Made by a program: the position numbers and the translations under genes. The notes under the pieces are model-generated. The model worked only from the letters and a program-made list of their open reading frames with translations. It had not been told where the DNA came from and did no database searches. A stretch of DNA of 64,000 bases from Patellaria atrata CBS 101060. Lineage: Eukaryota; Ascomycota; Dothideomycetes; Patellariales; Patellariaceae. Shown in pieces: positions 22,557-34,261 of this stretch (positions within the stretch are counted from its first letter, which is position 1; each line of letters begins with the position of its first letter). The DNA is taken from positions 1,515,817-1,579,816 of the forward strand of contig MU006090.1 of NCBI GenBank assembly GCA_010093705.1. The letters run 5' to 3'.

Positions 22557-23829
22557 TGTTGATCAGTGATCGGATGATACTCAAGGTTGAGAAATAAAAG
22601 CAAAATTATTTAATGAGACGAGAGATGAGTGCTTGAGAATGCCTGATTTACATAAATAATCTGAACCACTCATTAAGATAGAGAGCTTTTATAACTCTTT
22701 GAAACCAATCAGAAGGACATCCATGGCAGTTGTTGATTTGTAACCCTCGTAGAGCGGCATTGACGCGAACCGACGCTCTCGAGCATTGCATCATCATTGC
22801 TTAGTTTGTTGCGATTTGGAAATGCGCACATTTGTTCCTAATATTGATAATCACGACAAGCTTCGTGAGTTTGTTGTTGCCTAAATGTACGCAGCAGTGC
22901 ATTTGTATCTCTTTCAGATGGGTAGACCTAAAGGATGAGAGTCGGAATGCACTTTAGGTAGGGTTAAGGCAACTAGCATCACGTGGCGGATGTCATACGT
23001 GCTAATCAACCAGAAGTTAGAATAGTAGTGTATTTGCAGTACAACACATTGGGGAGTTTATTGATAATCATATTCAGTAAGTAGCCTTGTAGCGGAGTTA
23101 AGTATGGCATGTCCTTGGTTTGGTTCAGCGCTGTCACCCTGTTCAATGGATACAACAGCATCCTTTACATCCCTAGACTCGCCGAGATAGATACCCGCTT
23201 AGCATAGAAAAATCGAACTATCCCGCTCAAATTAAAGACTTCTGCGGAAAGGTTTCTAGAGAATGCTTCATATAAATGAGCGGGTGCTTGAATGAGGAAA
23301 GTAACGTTCATGAAAGTATGGATATCCAGATTGATGTCCAGATCCTAAATTATTTTATTGCTAATCACGGTATGTATCTCACCATCAAACCTCCTTCTTC
23401 ATAGAAGCCGAAACCTCTCAGAGCAGATCTGCGGGCGAGCGGACTCATAGAGCCAAGATTTTTTTTGTTCTTCGCTAGTCGTATAGCTGCATACAACCAT
23501 GGAAAAGGCTGACGAGTAGATAATCTAGCGTTTGCGTACATATTCCATAGGCGTCGAAATTGAATCTGACGTCTGGAACATATATGAATCGCACCGGGGA
23601 GTCCGAACGAATCCGGATAACGGTAGGGTAAAGGAGGGAAGGAAATGTCTGAAAAACTTCCCTAATATCGATTTAAACGCACTAGAATCATAGCATGATA
23701 GGCACGGATGTGAAGTATTGGATGTATTTATTTTCTCTTCCAGGATGTACAGCAGTGTCTACGCCTACCCGAATTCCTAGGCTCACAAAGCCATAATATG
23801 TCGTCAAACCATGGATTTAATCGAAATCT
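22557..23829. other. Intergenic region, no gene recognised
   Basis: About 1.3 kb between the SDR gene start and the RPL26 stop codon. There is no open frame of note on either strand and no repeat that I could see. Confidence 0.65.
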
Positions 23830-24379
23830 CTACTCCCTCTTGTGCTTTTTCGCATTCAATTCCCGTCCTTGTGAAATCCTCTCCAAGATGTTCTCCCGGT
23901 CCTTGTCGAGCTTTAATTTTGTGATGGTGACTTTGGATGGAGCTATACCGATAGGGACCGACTGGCCGTTTGACTTCTCGCGGGTGACTCTCTCGACGTG
24001 GACGATGTATTTGAGACGGTAGACAGATGTGATTTTGCCTTCACGACCCTTATTCGAACCGCGGGTAATGATGACTTCGTCGTCCTTACGCAGAGGAATG
24101 GCGCGGACCTGTCTCAATGCCTCAGCAACTAGCTCATATTTACCGTCATACCTAGTCTGGCCTCATTATGGCCGTGAAATCTTCGGGTACGTACGTTGTG
24201 CTTTTCACGGAGCTCTTTGCTAAGGGGGGCGCTCATGATGGTTCGGCGAACGCTAGACGGGGCGCCGAAGTGCGCCTTGCGCGCCTTCCTCCGCGAGGAG
24301 TTGAGAGCTAAAGGAGTATAAATGAGCATCGTAATCATAATATGGTATATCTAGACTTACAGGTGTTAATCTTCGTCAT
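23830..24379 (-). CDS. RPL26: 60S ribosomal protein L26 (uL24)
   Basis: Component of the large cytosolic ribosomal subunit near the exit tunnel. Three exons give 136 aa: 24379-24361, 24307-24195, 24108-23830, all in phase. The reading is [20 protein letters not shown], then the family block [19 protein letters not shown], then [20 protein letters not shown], which begins the KOW motif ([16 protein letters not shown]). The C-terminus is short and basic (LNAKKHKRE). Early introns near the start codon are typical of fungal ribosomal protein genes. It is divergent from the zinc-finger gene to its right, with about 400 bp between start codons. Confidence 0.96.
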
Positions 24380-24780
24380 CGCGAGAAATTTGCCAATGGG
24401 GATCTCGTCGATTTGCTCTTGAAGTCGCGAGCAATTTCGTAGTCGTGGGAGTTGAGGCGCTAGGGCTCTTCGCTTGACGGAGCCGGTAAAATAGAATATC
24501 CGAAATTTCTTGGCACCTTCAACATCGCGACTTGACCGCGCGACGATTCCTAGCTACCTTTCTACAAAATCAAACCTCTCACAAATGGTGACGAATATTT
24601 TCATGGCTCACCGCGCTGAAGATTGGTTTAAGTAATTTTTTTTTAAGTTCTACGCGCCATGTTTTTCGAGCTTACAGATTATCTCTTGTAGATATCGATT
24701 CAAGTGGAATCCATTCACACACCGAAAATGAATGGTGACATAATCTCTTGGTGCAATAGTACGGAAGTCAGAATTCGATC
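24380..24780. promoter_or_regulatory. Divergent promoter region RPL26 / zinc-finger gene
   Basis: 401 bp between start codons. It includes a short T-rich tract near 24640. It must carry the ribosomal-protein promoter, but no specific binding site was recognised. Confidence 0.45.
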
Positions 24781-27700
24781 ATGGCGCCTAATTACTACTC
24801 GTACTACAATTCATCGCAAGCGTCTCACAATCAATCGGATCAAACCCAGAATCATACGAAATACTCCAACAACACCCCCGCCACAGAGGCGGTACAATAC
24901 CAATATGCGCAACTATCGACGGCGCAAGCAGCGGGCTCACATCAGAACTACCATCGCCAGCAGAATTATCAACAAGATTATTCATGGGCCCCAAGCCATA
25001 GCTCAAATCAGGATGATACCAGTCACGGAAGGGTTGCTAACGCCGCGGAAGTACTGAGTAATATCAGTAACGCTGAAGGTGCAAGAGCCTCTGGCGTTAG
25101 AACGCCGAATCCAATCCAGCAGTATGGATACCAAGCTAATATCTCAACCTCATCATCCTACACACCACAGTCTGCCGATGTGGGTGTGACGAGTAATCAG
25201 TATCCGACCGGTCAAGCCCAGACTCAGCAGTCACACTCTGCTTATGACTCCTCTCATACTACCTACAGCAATAGTCATACTGCTTACTCTCAACGACCCG
25301 CCCGGACAAGTAGTGCCGATGTTAATACTATGCCCCACGAGCGTCAATCTCCTATCGTTGAGCATAACTCGGGACACGGGATACCCGCAAAGTCCGGGCC
25401 TCAGGCTGGCTTTGTACAAGCTGTAACAAACGCACAACATAGATCTGCGAGTCCCCTGCAACCTCGCGCCGCAAACAATACGCAACAATCTCAACATGTG
25501 CAAAAGGTGCAACAACGTCCAAACAGTACGGCACCACCAACGTGCAGTTACTCAAGTCATGTGCGGGCGCTTCCAAACGTTCTAGAGCAGCAGGCAACCT
25601 CTGCTGCCCCGCAGTATCAATATAACGATCGATCAAACGCAACTAGCAATGCGCAAGAGTTTAGCAATCCTGCTGTTACTGTTGATCCTAGTCAGGTGTA
25701 CGATCCTTGGCCGGAGTACCAACGGAAAGCAGAAGCGGACAGGGCTGCAAGAGCCGTCGCTGCAGCGAAAGCAGCGCAAGTTGCCGAAGAAGAAAGAAAG
25801 CGAGAAGAGGAACGTCAGGCGGCTATCGCCGCCACCCAAAAGGCTCAAGAGGCTGCTGACGCTGAGGCACGCCAAACATCAAGTGTCGAACAGGTGCGAG
25901 CACCGAAACAAAACAAACCGAAATCCAGTAAATCCACCAAACCCAAGGGCTCGAAGACACGGAAAACATTCAAAACGCCAGCTAATGATGCAGATACCTC
26001 GAAAGAGGATCTTGAGGCTCAGATGAGAGTTATGCTCGCCAAAATGAGGGAATTCAATCAAAAGGACCCTCAGCTGCTTGCAAAAATCTGGGATCAAGAA
26101 CGTCAAACTCTAAAAACCCAGCAGGGTGGTAGTTCCAAATCTCCACAACCGCCGCAAGTCGAACAGCGAGCGGCGGCTACTCAATCTCCTCAAATTCAAC
26201 ATCGACCAGCGCCCACGCAACCACCCAAAGCGGCACTTCGCACAAGCGGTTCAAACACAGTGTCGGCACCCGTCCCTAACCCTAGTGCTATTCCATCTGG
26301 TTCGAAGGTCAACTTATCGCCAACCCAGCCAAGTCCAAATTCCAATGCTGTCCCAATAACTGTAAAAGATACCAGAAAATCAACCACAGTAGGTACTATA
26401 TGGCCTCCTGAGAAGAAGGTGCATCTTGCGAAAGCAGCCAGCGAATGGCTCAACGCGCAAAAAGGTAATGAAAGCAAGCAGATCAGTGGGGACGAGATCT
26501 GTAAAATGTTAGACAGCAATCCAAGCTATATTGATCTTTGCGAAATTCTGGAGAAAATGGGCTTGACTCTGGAGAGAGCTGCATTCGCGCGGGCACTTCT
26601 TACTGCTGTACCTGATGTCAACTCCAGCGCCTCTTCGAAACCTAAGGCACACGCTAATCAACCCAATACTTCACTGACCCGGGCACCGCTCTCAGAGTCC
26701 GCACCTAACGGGATAAATACACCAAATTCGGTAAACAAGTTACATCCTTCGAACCACCTTCCGGTTCCAAAATCGGTTCCAACCTCATCTCAAGCACCAG
26801 CAAGTCAATATCCTCAGCCACCTACAGGCGCACATGAGAGCTCTTACTTCGCTGGAAAACCGACACAATCACCTTCAGAAGCAAGCATGCCTTCTGGAGG
26901 TGCCGTACGGCCACCCGTTCCAGACATGATCTCTCCAGCACAAGATCAGCAGAGGGTACGTGGGCCTGCGCGTCTAGCGCAGCTAGGTTCAAAGGAGAAA
27001 GCTGCGAGAAAAAGAACATTCAACGACATCGTTGATTTAACCGCGCTGTCTGATGAAGAGGAGCCTGAGCCAAAGAGGCCATTCCTTGGTCCGTCCGAAA
27101 CCCCTGTGGTTATAGCAAACGCACATTTACAGCAAAATTCTACACCACATTATCTACCGTTTCCAGTAATGCAAGATCACTTTCTCAATCCAAGTTCTGC
27201 ATTCGTACAATACCCACCGCAACTACACCGGCAGACTCCTGTCCCTTTACCTTCAACATATTTGACAATGCCAGCTACTACGCCAATTACACCGGATCGC
27301 TTTGAGAATGTGACTTTAGCGCAGCAGATAGACAGGAAGTTGGCTCTACGGCGATCCACTTACAACCCGAAGACGATAGCAAGAGATGTGCTACTAGCGA
27401 CCGGAAGACACCCAGAAATGCGCCCTCTCAACGGACATCTTGAAAATCTAAAAGAATCCTTTAGACAGGTTGACTATCGCTCAGATTTGAGCACTTTCAG
27501 ATGGGATCTAGTCGATCCAGGCGATCCTCCTCCGCCGGACCCTGCCGATGTTGTTGATGATGCCGATGACGAAGAAGATGACGATGACAACAACCCTATT
27601 GCACCTGCGCCTCGTCCGCTCAATCATTTACATCAACCTGTCGATGTTCATGTATCAGGAGTGTTAGTGCGGACCGTTACAAGTCCAAGCATTCATTCCT

Positions 27701-28735
27701 CATCAGGACCTAGAAAGCGAGGAAGACCACGTCGAGTCAGTTTACCAACAGGTAACAAATCTAGTGGAAGTAGGCAGAACACCCTTAGCAATTTGGGTTC
27801 CACGAATTCCAGTCCTAGTGGAATAGGATATTCCCAATTCCGCCAAGCTACTCTACCAGATGGTTCGCCAGCACCAAAGAAGAAGGGTCGTCCAATTGGG
27901 TGGCGGAAAGCAATTCATGGATCAGGGGCAGCCACATCTTGTACAACTTTACCTACGAGACCAAGTGGTCTCCGACATGAGACTACGGCCCGAACGGGGG
28001 ACGCCGGAGACACCAATAAACAAGAAGTCCTGAACCAGGAGAGACTTACCTACAAGGTCTACAAATGTAAGTGGAAGGGTTGCACAGCAGAACTCCACAA
28101 CATTGAGACTCTTAGGAAACATGTCCATAAATTGCACCTCAAACAAGCTGACCATGGTGGCTTCGATTGCCTTTGGGAAAACTGCGGAAGAAAGGTCAGA
28201 CTTTTCGACAAGCAGTCTGCAAAACATATTGAGAAACATGAGTATTTTGATTTTCCTGCTCCTGCAGATTGGCGCGTGCATATCGAGCAAGCACACATCA
28301 GCCCTCTGGCTTGGGCTCATGGCGATGGGCCCGCTGGTGGTTTGTCTGGTGAGACATATTCCCCTTTGGTCATATGATATGACATCACTAACAGACAACT
28401 CAGATGGCCGTGACTCTGAGATGTCAGAGGCATATCTGAGCGATTCCCGTGGTCGAAGGGTGACACCCACCGTTGCATTTCCCGCTCCAAGCCCTATATC
28501 GGCGCAGCCGAACACATCAGCCCGAGGACGTGGCCGACCACCGCTGCCGAAAAAGACAGACGAAGAGAAAGCTCAAGAAGCGCAGAGATCTATCCAAAAG
28601 AAGAAACGCGAGATAGGTCCAGGCGTAGATCGCAGTGGTGCTACTCTAGCAACAGAGAAGAGAAGGCTTGGTTTTATAGATGACGAGGATGACACAGATA
28701 TCGTGGAGGATGCGGACGTCGCTAGTCCTACGTAG
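24781..28735 (+). CDS. Large AT-hook and C2H2 zinc-finger nuclear protein
   Basis: Two exons, 24781-28348 and 28404-28735, with a 55-nt intron containing CTAAC, give 1299 aa. The first third is Gln/Asn/Ser/Tyr-rich low-complexity sequence starting MAPNYYSYYNSSQAS. A charged Ala/Glu helix, probably coiled coil, lies at about residues 315-365 (AEEERKREEERQAA). An acidic run sits near residue 925-936 (DDADDEEDDDD). Three AT-hook cores follow: RKRGRPRR (about 978), KKKGRPIGWRK (about 1034) and RGRGRPPLPK (about 1229). Two C2H2-like fingers lie at about 1092-1155 (YKCKWKGC..H.H.LH and FDCLWENCG..H.EKH). I infer a chromatin or transcription role, perhaps in a remodelling complex. I do not recognise an exact named orthologue. 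Confidence 0.85.
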
Positions 28736-29301
28736 AAAGCGTGGTAAAATTCCGGCAAGTAGGGAGTTAAGAGGGGCTTATAGATTGTTCTTAGGCAATG
28801 CTGCTGGCGTTGGTCTACTGGTTCCTATCGTCATAGGATAGACTCTTGGTAGTGACAGATAAGGAGGTTCTTCCTTTTTTCAAGTTCTTATTCAAGCGAT
28901 AGATCACGGTTGAAAAAGGGGAGATGGTAGGGCATGTGCAGAAGCTTTTGCACGATTTTGCCTTCTAAACTATATAAACTCGATAATAATACATAGAACC
29001 TCGCTCGGACCTTTCGCTCCTTTAATGTAAACCGTGAAATTGAAGAAATCCTGCGGTCGGATTGTCGACCTAGAAACACCAGATTGTCGCGACTGCCAAA
29101 AGCGGAATAGTCGTGTATCGCGAGGTCGGAGGACAAGGGTAAACAAATGCTTCCCATCTCAAACTAGTTCACATCTAATGTCACAAGACACCAATACTCT
29201 TCTATGACATATCCTGTACAGCTTCTTTCTTCATAAAAGTTTACCTTGTACGCTTAATATCAGCAACGACAAATATATCTATCTTAACTTAGCATGCGAT
29301 C
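28736..29301. other. Intergenic region
   Basis: 566 bp between two genes on the same strand. No gene is seen; it contains the 3' flank of the zinc-finger gene and the promoter of the E2 gene. Confidence 0.6.
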
Positions 29302-30548
29302 ATGGTACGTACACTCCTCGAGCCCGTACCGGTTTTACTCGTTATGTATCACAGTGCAAGCCCTTACCAAATTGATAGAACTCCAAGTCCCTTCGTCGCC
29401 TTGCCGGAGATCATGCTCATCTGCACGCGCATGGTCTCCCTCCTTCTTACCTATGGCCTCCAGAATCCTCGAATCCCGCCCAGGCAGCCAGCGACGATCT
29501 GACGACTCTCTCCGTTCTACTCGCCGGTCCCGAAGGAACGCCTTATGCGGCAGGCCTTTTCCAGCTATCTCTCTCAATACCGCCGACGTACCCTACAAAT
29601 CCTCCGACAGCAAACTTTAAGACGCGGATATGGCATCCGAACGTTGACGAGAACACCGGCGCCATCTGCGTTGAGACTTTAAAAAGAGACTGGGACGCGA
29701 AATTAACCCTGCGACATGTGCTACTTACAATTTTCTGCCTGTTGGTCCAGCCGAATCCGGACAGTGCGCTTAATGCGGAAAGTGGACGGTTGCTAGTCGA
29801 GGATTTCGCCGCTTGGGAGCGTAGAGCGAAGCTTATGACTAATATCCACGCCGGTGTGCCGAAAGAACTGAAGGCTGCAGTAACCGAGGCGAGGACTAGA
29901 GGGGAGGAAAAGGAGAAGGTGAAGGAGAGTTCGGAGGGGAATAAGGACAAAGGAAAGGCACTCCCAGTCGAGGCTGCAGCATCGAATAAGGCGAAGAGAA
30001 AAGCAGATGTCACCATGATGGATGTCGAGGAAGAAGAGAATGTTGAACAACCAGGTCTTAGGAGACGACGAACAAACAGCTCGTCGGCGTCAAGAGCATC
30101 AAGCGATTGGGTACCGGCACCAGCAGCTCTTGCTGATCCTTTTGGCTCCAAAGAAGATAACATCTTTGGGATTCACACGGAGTTGTCGAACAGTACCGCG
30201 AGTTCGAGTTCGTCGAGGATTGATGGACAACAGTTTACATTGTCCTTCCCCATGAGTGCTCACGAACGCTTCACATTCCGCTCTCCTATAACAACACCAA
30301 GCCGCCAACCGATGGCCTCAGAGCTGAATATCTCCAATAAGCTGCCACTGAATCAAACACCGCCTCCAAAGACGCCTTCCAAATCTGAATCCATTATAAC
30401 ATTCTCATGGCTAAAAGCGTCACCTAGTGATGGAGATCCGAGAGAGAGGGAACGTGCCGAGAAGAAAATATACAAGGCTGCAGGCTATTGTCTTACGAAG
30501 TACAACAAAGGCCATTTTGGTCCTCGAACTGGTCTGAGAAGACTGTGA
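29302..30548 (+). CDS. Ubiquitin-conjugating enzyme E2, UBE2S-like
   Basis: E2 of the UBE2S type, which in animals extends Lys11-linked ubiquitin chains for the anaphase-promoting complex. Exon 1 (29302-29304) is only the ATG. A 74-nt intron follows, then 29379-30548, giving 390 aa starting MNSKSLRRLAGDHA. The UBC fold spans about residues 5-165: LLAGPEGTPYAAGLF, HPN at 87-89, and catalytic Cys98 in GAICVETLKRDW, followed by RHVLLTIFCLLVQPNPDSALN. The stretch VETLKRDW..L..RHVLLTI is diagnostic of UBE2S rather than other E2s. A long disordered, charged extension follows, and the last four residues are LRRL, identical to the APC/C-binding tail of human UBE2S. No close homologue exists in budding yeast as far as I know. 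Confidence 0.88.
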
Positions 30549-31037
30549 GGCGTCTTTGCACGGTTCAGCGAATCTATTGTTTCTGGGTGTGGGGGAGCGT
30601 TGCATAGCGATGGTGTTACATACCCCTTTATGAATCACGATCCGACATAGCTTACTTTGGGTAGCCTAGTATGATGAGCGTACTGTTTTACTCCACCTTC
30701 ACATCAATACAAGTTTTTGAGTATTATTATGTGCCTAAACTTGCGATTAGGGAATCTCTCCGACACCTTTGAATCCACATCTGTGTATAACCACATCCGC
30801 AGAGCAATCGAAAGCCACGGAACTCTTTCTCTTTCTAATTCTATATTCCTATCTCATTTAGTCTTAAACACTCCTAGGACTAAGGTATATGAAGGAATGC
30901 TCCCCTGTCCATGACTCACTAGCCTCTTGTCACCGCAGTTAGCGCTATGCACAATTATTACACCAGTCATATCTCTTACTCTATATACCCAATATCCCAC
31001 CCTCTTCTTTACCAAAATCCCAAGCACATCAGAAACC
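30549..31037. other. Intergenic region
   Basis: 489 bp between the E2 stop codon and the first F-box gene. Short frames only; no gene seen. Confidence 0.6.
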
Positions 31038-31703
31038 ATGCCCACAATCCCCACCCTTCCCCCCGAACTCACCCTCCTAATCATCTCCCACCTCCACCCA
31101 TCCTCCTTCGTCTCCTTCGCCAAAACCTGTCGCGCAAACTACATCCTCTGCCTCTCCTCCCCCCTGTCCCAGCGCAATCTCTCCCACTACCGCACCCACG
31201 CCCCCATCTGGACACACATTCCCTCCCAATACCCCCCGCACTACCAATGGTGGGGCCTATTCGACCTCCTGACCCAACTCATAGAAGCCCCGGAATTAGG
31301 CGCATACGTGGTGCGCTGTGAGTTCGAGGAACCGATGCCGCTTGATGCGTTCGAGCTAGATGGGAGTTATGCCGATTATGATAACTATGGGCGGTGGGGG
31401 AGGGATAGGGTGAGGGTGTTGATCGAGGTTGTTGAGGAGATGGAGGATTTGGGCCGGGGGGTTAGGGAGGGGATTGTGCAGGCTTTGAGGGAGGCGAGGG
31501 AGAAAGAGGAGGAGTCGCCGTTGGTTAGGGCGTTGGTTCTCTTGATGCCGGGGTTGAGGGGGTTGGTGGTGGATGGGGAGGTGCTTGAGATTAAGAAGAA
31601 GTTGGGGACGACTGTTTTAAGGAGAAAGGGCCGGAAGGGAGGGGGGGGGGGTTTGAGGGATCGGGTAGAACTGGGTTATTGGGTCGTACAGATGGGTGGA
31701 TGA
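31038..31703 (+). CDS. Small F-box-like protein, family copy 1 (intact)
   Basis: Intronless, 221 aa. The N-terminus is an F-box-like segment, PTLPPELTLLIISHLHPSSF followed by VSFAKTCRANYILC. The family motif HYRTHAPIWT comes next, then a variable middle, then LMPGLRGLVVDGEVLEI near the C-terminus. F-box proteins usually bind Skp1 and present substrates to SCF ubiquitin ligases; that role is inferred from the N-terminus only. Four related copies lie at 34.2-38.2 kb on the other strand. The last 30 residues are repetitive (RKGRKGGGGG, from a G run at about 31640-31649), so the exact end may be affected by homopolymer length. The upstream in-frame Met was not used because MPTIPTLPPEL matches the start of the sister copies. 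Confidence 0.7.
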   Translation: MPTIPTLPPELTLLIISHLHPSSFVSFAKTCRANYILCLSSPLSQRNLSHYRTHAPIWTHIPSQYPPHYQWWGLFDLLTQLIEAPELGAYVVRCEFEEPMPLDAFELDGSYADYDNYGRWGRDRVRVLIEVVEEMEDLGRGVREGIVQALREAREKEEESPLVRALVLLMPGLRGLVVDGEVLEIKKKLGTTVLRRKGRKGGGGGLRDRVELGYWVVQMGG

Positions 31704-31855
31704 TTTAAAATCACTGGACCGTACCAAAATCACTGGCTCGTACAAACCATACTGGTATGACGAGAACTTTAGAGCACGATGGAACGTACAATATCAGTGG
31801 ACCTTACAATGGCCCAGATGTCACCGCGCGCTCGCAGTACGTGTAGACATACGGA
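31704..31855. repeat. Short degenerate direct repeats
   Basis: Two adjacent copies of about 20 bp sharing AAAATCACTGG and CGTAC (31708-31745), followed by looser echoes of the GTAC element. Their meaning is unknown. Confidence 0.4.
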
Positions 31856-33153
31856 TCAAGCAAGGCCGATCGCCGTCTTGACCCAAGGCTCAAACACATC
31901 CACTCCCCACTTCCCCAAGCGCCGAAAGACCGCGACGATGCAATAGATCCTTATCAGGTCCGAAGTGTCACCTATACTCATGTTGGCCTGAAGGATTTTC
32001 TAACGGCGTTAGTATCCGAGAACGGGGTCCCGAGGACGTGAACATACGATGTGGTTACCATAATCAACAGCAAAATAAAGGTGCCAGTTATGATTTAGCA
32101 CAATGATGACAGGAATGGCCATTATTCTCTCGCTCATGCCAAGCACTTATACAGACGCCGAGTTGAACGCGGGCCTCTTCCTCACTTCCATTGACTTTTA
32201 CTTCAATAGGTATGATCGTGGGGTTTTCGCAAAGTGGTCCATAGAGCGACTGGTTGACAGTATTAAGATGACTTGGTTGAGCCCGTAGCCAATCGGAAAG
32301 CGATGCTTCATCAACAGATTGTAAGACAAGGTTAACAGCGAAGTCGACTAGACGAGCATCGGAATATCGGCCGCCGGTCCTTAGAAGGATCTCTGCGATA
32401 GGGACAGTATGAGATCAAAAGGTCAGCAATGTGTATTCCGTGATGGATTTCAATCCTATATCAGAGCATACATTTGGTCAGGTTGTATTTGAGGCTGTGC
32501 GCGGAAAGCCCAATATAATATCGGCCACTGTACCGAGCAGTACCACTGAGACTCATGGGACCCAGTAGTAGATAATCTAGTAGCCTTCGATTTTACATCC
32601 TTCATAGCGATCAATTCCGCAACTAGGTCGGAATCGTCACGATCCGTCGTATATTCCCAACGTGGTTTTATCACATTGCATTCAATATATTTCTGCGCAG
32701 TCAGCCTAGGTAATGTACATGTCAACATTGGAATTTACCATCATCTTTGCTGGTACTATACCGCTATGATCACACAGTGCGTCCAGATCATCAACAAGTT
32801 CATGTGGCTCTGGAGGTAGGTTCTGTTTCGTCTCCATGGTTCCGTACCTCACAGGCTTATTTAAGAGTCTCAAGTCCTTGTATGATTTGACTGGGGCTCT
32901 TTGCCCTGGTCGATCCAGACTTAACAGACGCAGACGTGACAGACACCCGGTCTCTGCTGAACTCAGTGGTGTTAGACGCAGTATTAGAAGCGGTACTGGA
33001 TTGGGGAGGTTGACCCAATGTATCAATGTACGCGAAATTTGGCGGAGGGTTTGAGGGTAAGGGCGTTTAGGTTCAACAGTGGGCGACCTCTTGATTGCGT
33101 GCAAAATCTGGCTGCTCGGCCAGCCAGGCCCAGATGACAGGTGAGTATACCAT
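31856..33153 (-). pseudogene. Decayed PD-(D/E)XK nuclease-like fungal gene
   Basis: The minus strand holds scattered segments, in the right order, of a protein family common in filamentous ascomycetes that carries a PD-(D/E)XK-like fold. They include an N-terminal VIWAWLAEQPDFARNQ, a central LRLLNKPV and LPPEPHELVDDLDALCDHSG, then LLRTGGRYSDARLVDFAVNL, the core IPIEVKVNGSEEEARVQLG with an E-x-K and downstream Gln, and a C-terminal GDTSDLIRIYCIVAVFRRL. The segments lie in different frames, so the copy is broken; at least four interruptions separate them. Family membership rests on recalled motif order, not a search. It sits inside the F-box gene island. The cellular role of the family is not established. 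Confidence 0.65.
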
Positions 33154-34261
33154 TAGACGAGAGATGGTTGCAGGTAGGTTGCACGAAGTCGCAGCTCGAT
33201 GAAATGTTGGATATACGGAGGGAGGGAACTCGATTGTTTGTTGTTTCGTAGAGTTGGTGTACGGAATGATCCCGTTTCTACGGCTTAGATTAAGCTTGCT
33301 AGCCCAGGGTTTGACCTCCTCTTATTATTATATTGTTGTTTGTTGTTTATTATTGGAGGTTGGGACTATAAGGACGGCCCGCGATTTCGGTAACGATCAC
33401 CCCAAGATTTTCTCAGGGATCATCCACCAGTTCTGCGACTATTCCTGACTAGATCTAGTGTTTATTTTTAGGAATTGACGTACCTTAATGCCTTATTATT
33501 TACCTTACCGCCGCTCGTTTTAAACACCAGTTAGTAGGCAGGATGCCGTACGGTAAGGAGTAACAACTCGGCTGACCTAAGGTGTATAGCTATAGACAGC
33601 GGAAGCTAGTGCTACGGTAGTAATTACCCTTCATCTTGTCTAGATGAAACTAACTCAGCTATTTAGTCTATCTACTCGGACGTTAACGCTTTTAGTCGAG
33701 TAAGCAGTTGGCTTTTACTGAGCAATCCATATTGCTCAAAGATGGCATCAGATGCAGACAAACTCCCGATTTAGAATGTTATCACAACTGAGTTCCATCT
33801 TGACCACTGTGTGCAACACCTCCTAAAACCCGGCGGCAAGATGTACAGTACACTATCTATTTTCATCTGTTTAAAATCTTAGGATTCGACGAATTCAAAC
33901 TGACTTGATGAGCCATTTTAGAACCTCTGAACAAAATTGAGATGGTACATCGCAGCACTTTATTATACCGGAGCTATTATAACGTCTTGAAACACATTGG
34001 GGAAGAGGCAAACTTCATCAAACGGTAGAAGTTTCCCCGCTACAAAACCCCAAGCGATTGAGAAAGATCCAACACATTAGACGGATAATGAACAACCGGA
34101 AGCAAGAATGCGATGATCTTCATTGTTACCGGTGACCTAAGAACAGACACAGGAACAAACCGTAGCACTGAACTCCTCAGGTAAAGCTTACGCAACCGAA
34201 CTACTAATCCTCTTCAGGTAAATAAGGGATATGTTTTTCTAGACTCACGCTCATTCGCGCT
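33154..34261. other. Intergenic region, no gene recognised
   Basis: About 1.1 kb of AT-rich sequence between two broken genes. It is rich in TTATTATTA-type simple sequence near 33320-33355. No gene or remnant could be supported. Confidence 0.55.

Noticed and set aside
29543-30163. 206-codon open frame antisense to the UBE2S-like gene
   Set aside because: It mirrors the Ser/Glu-rich codons of the real gene and has no recognisable motif.
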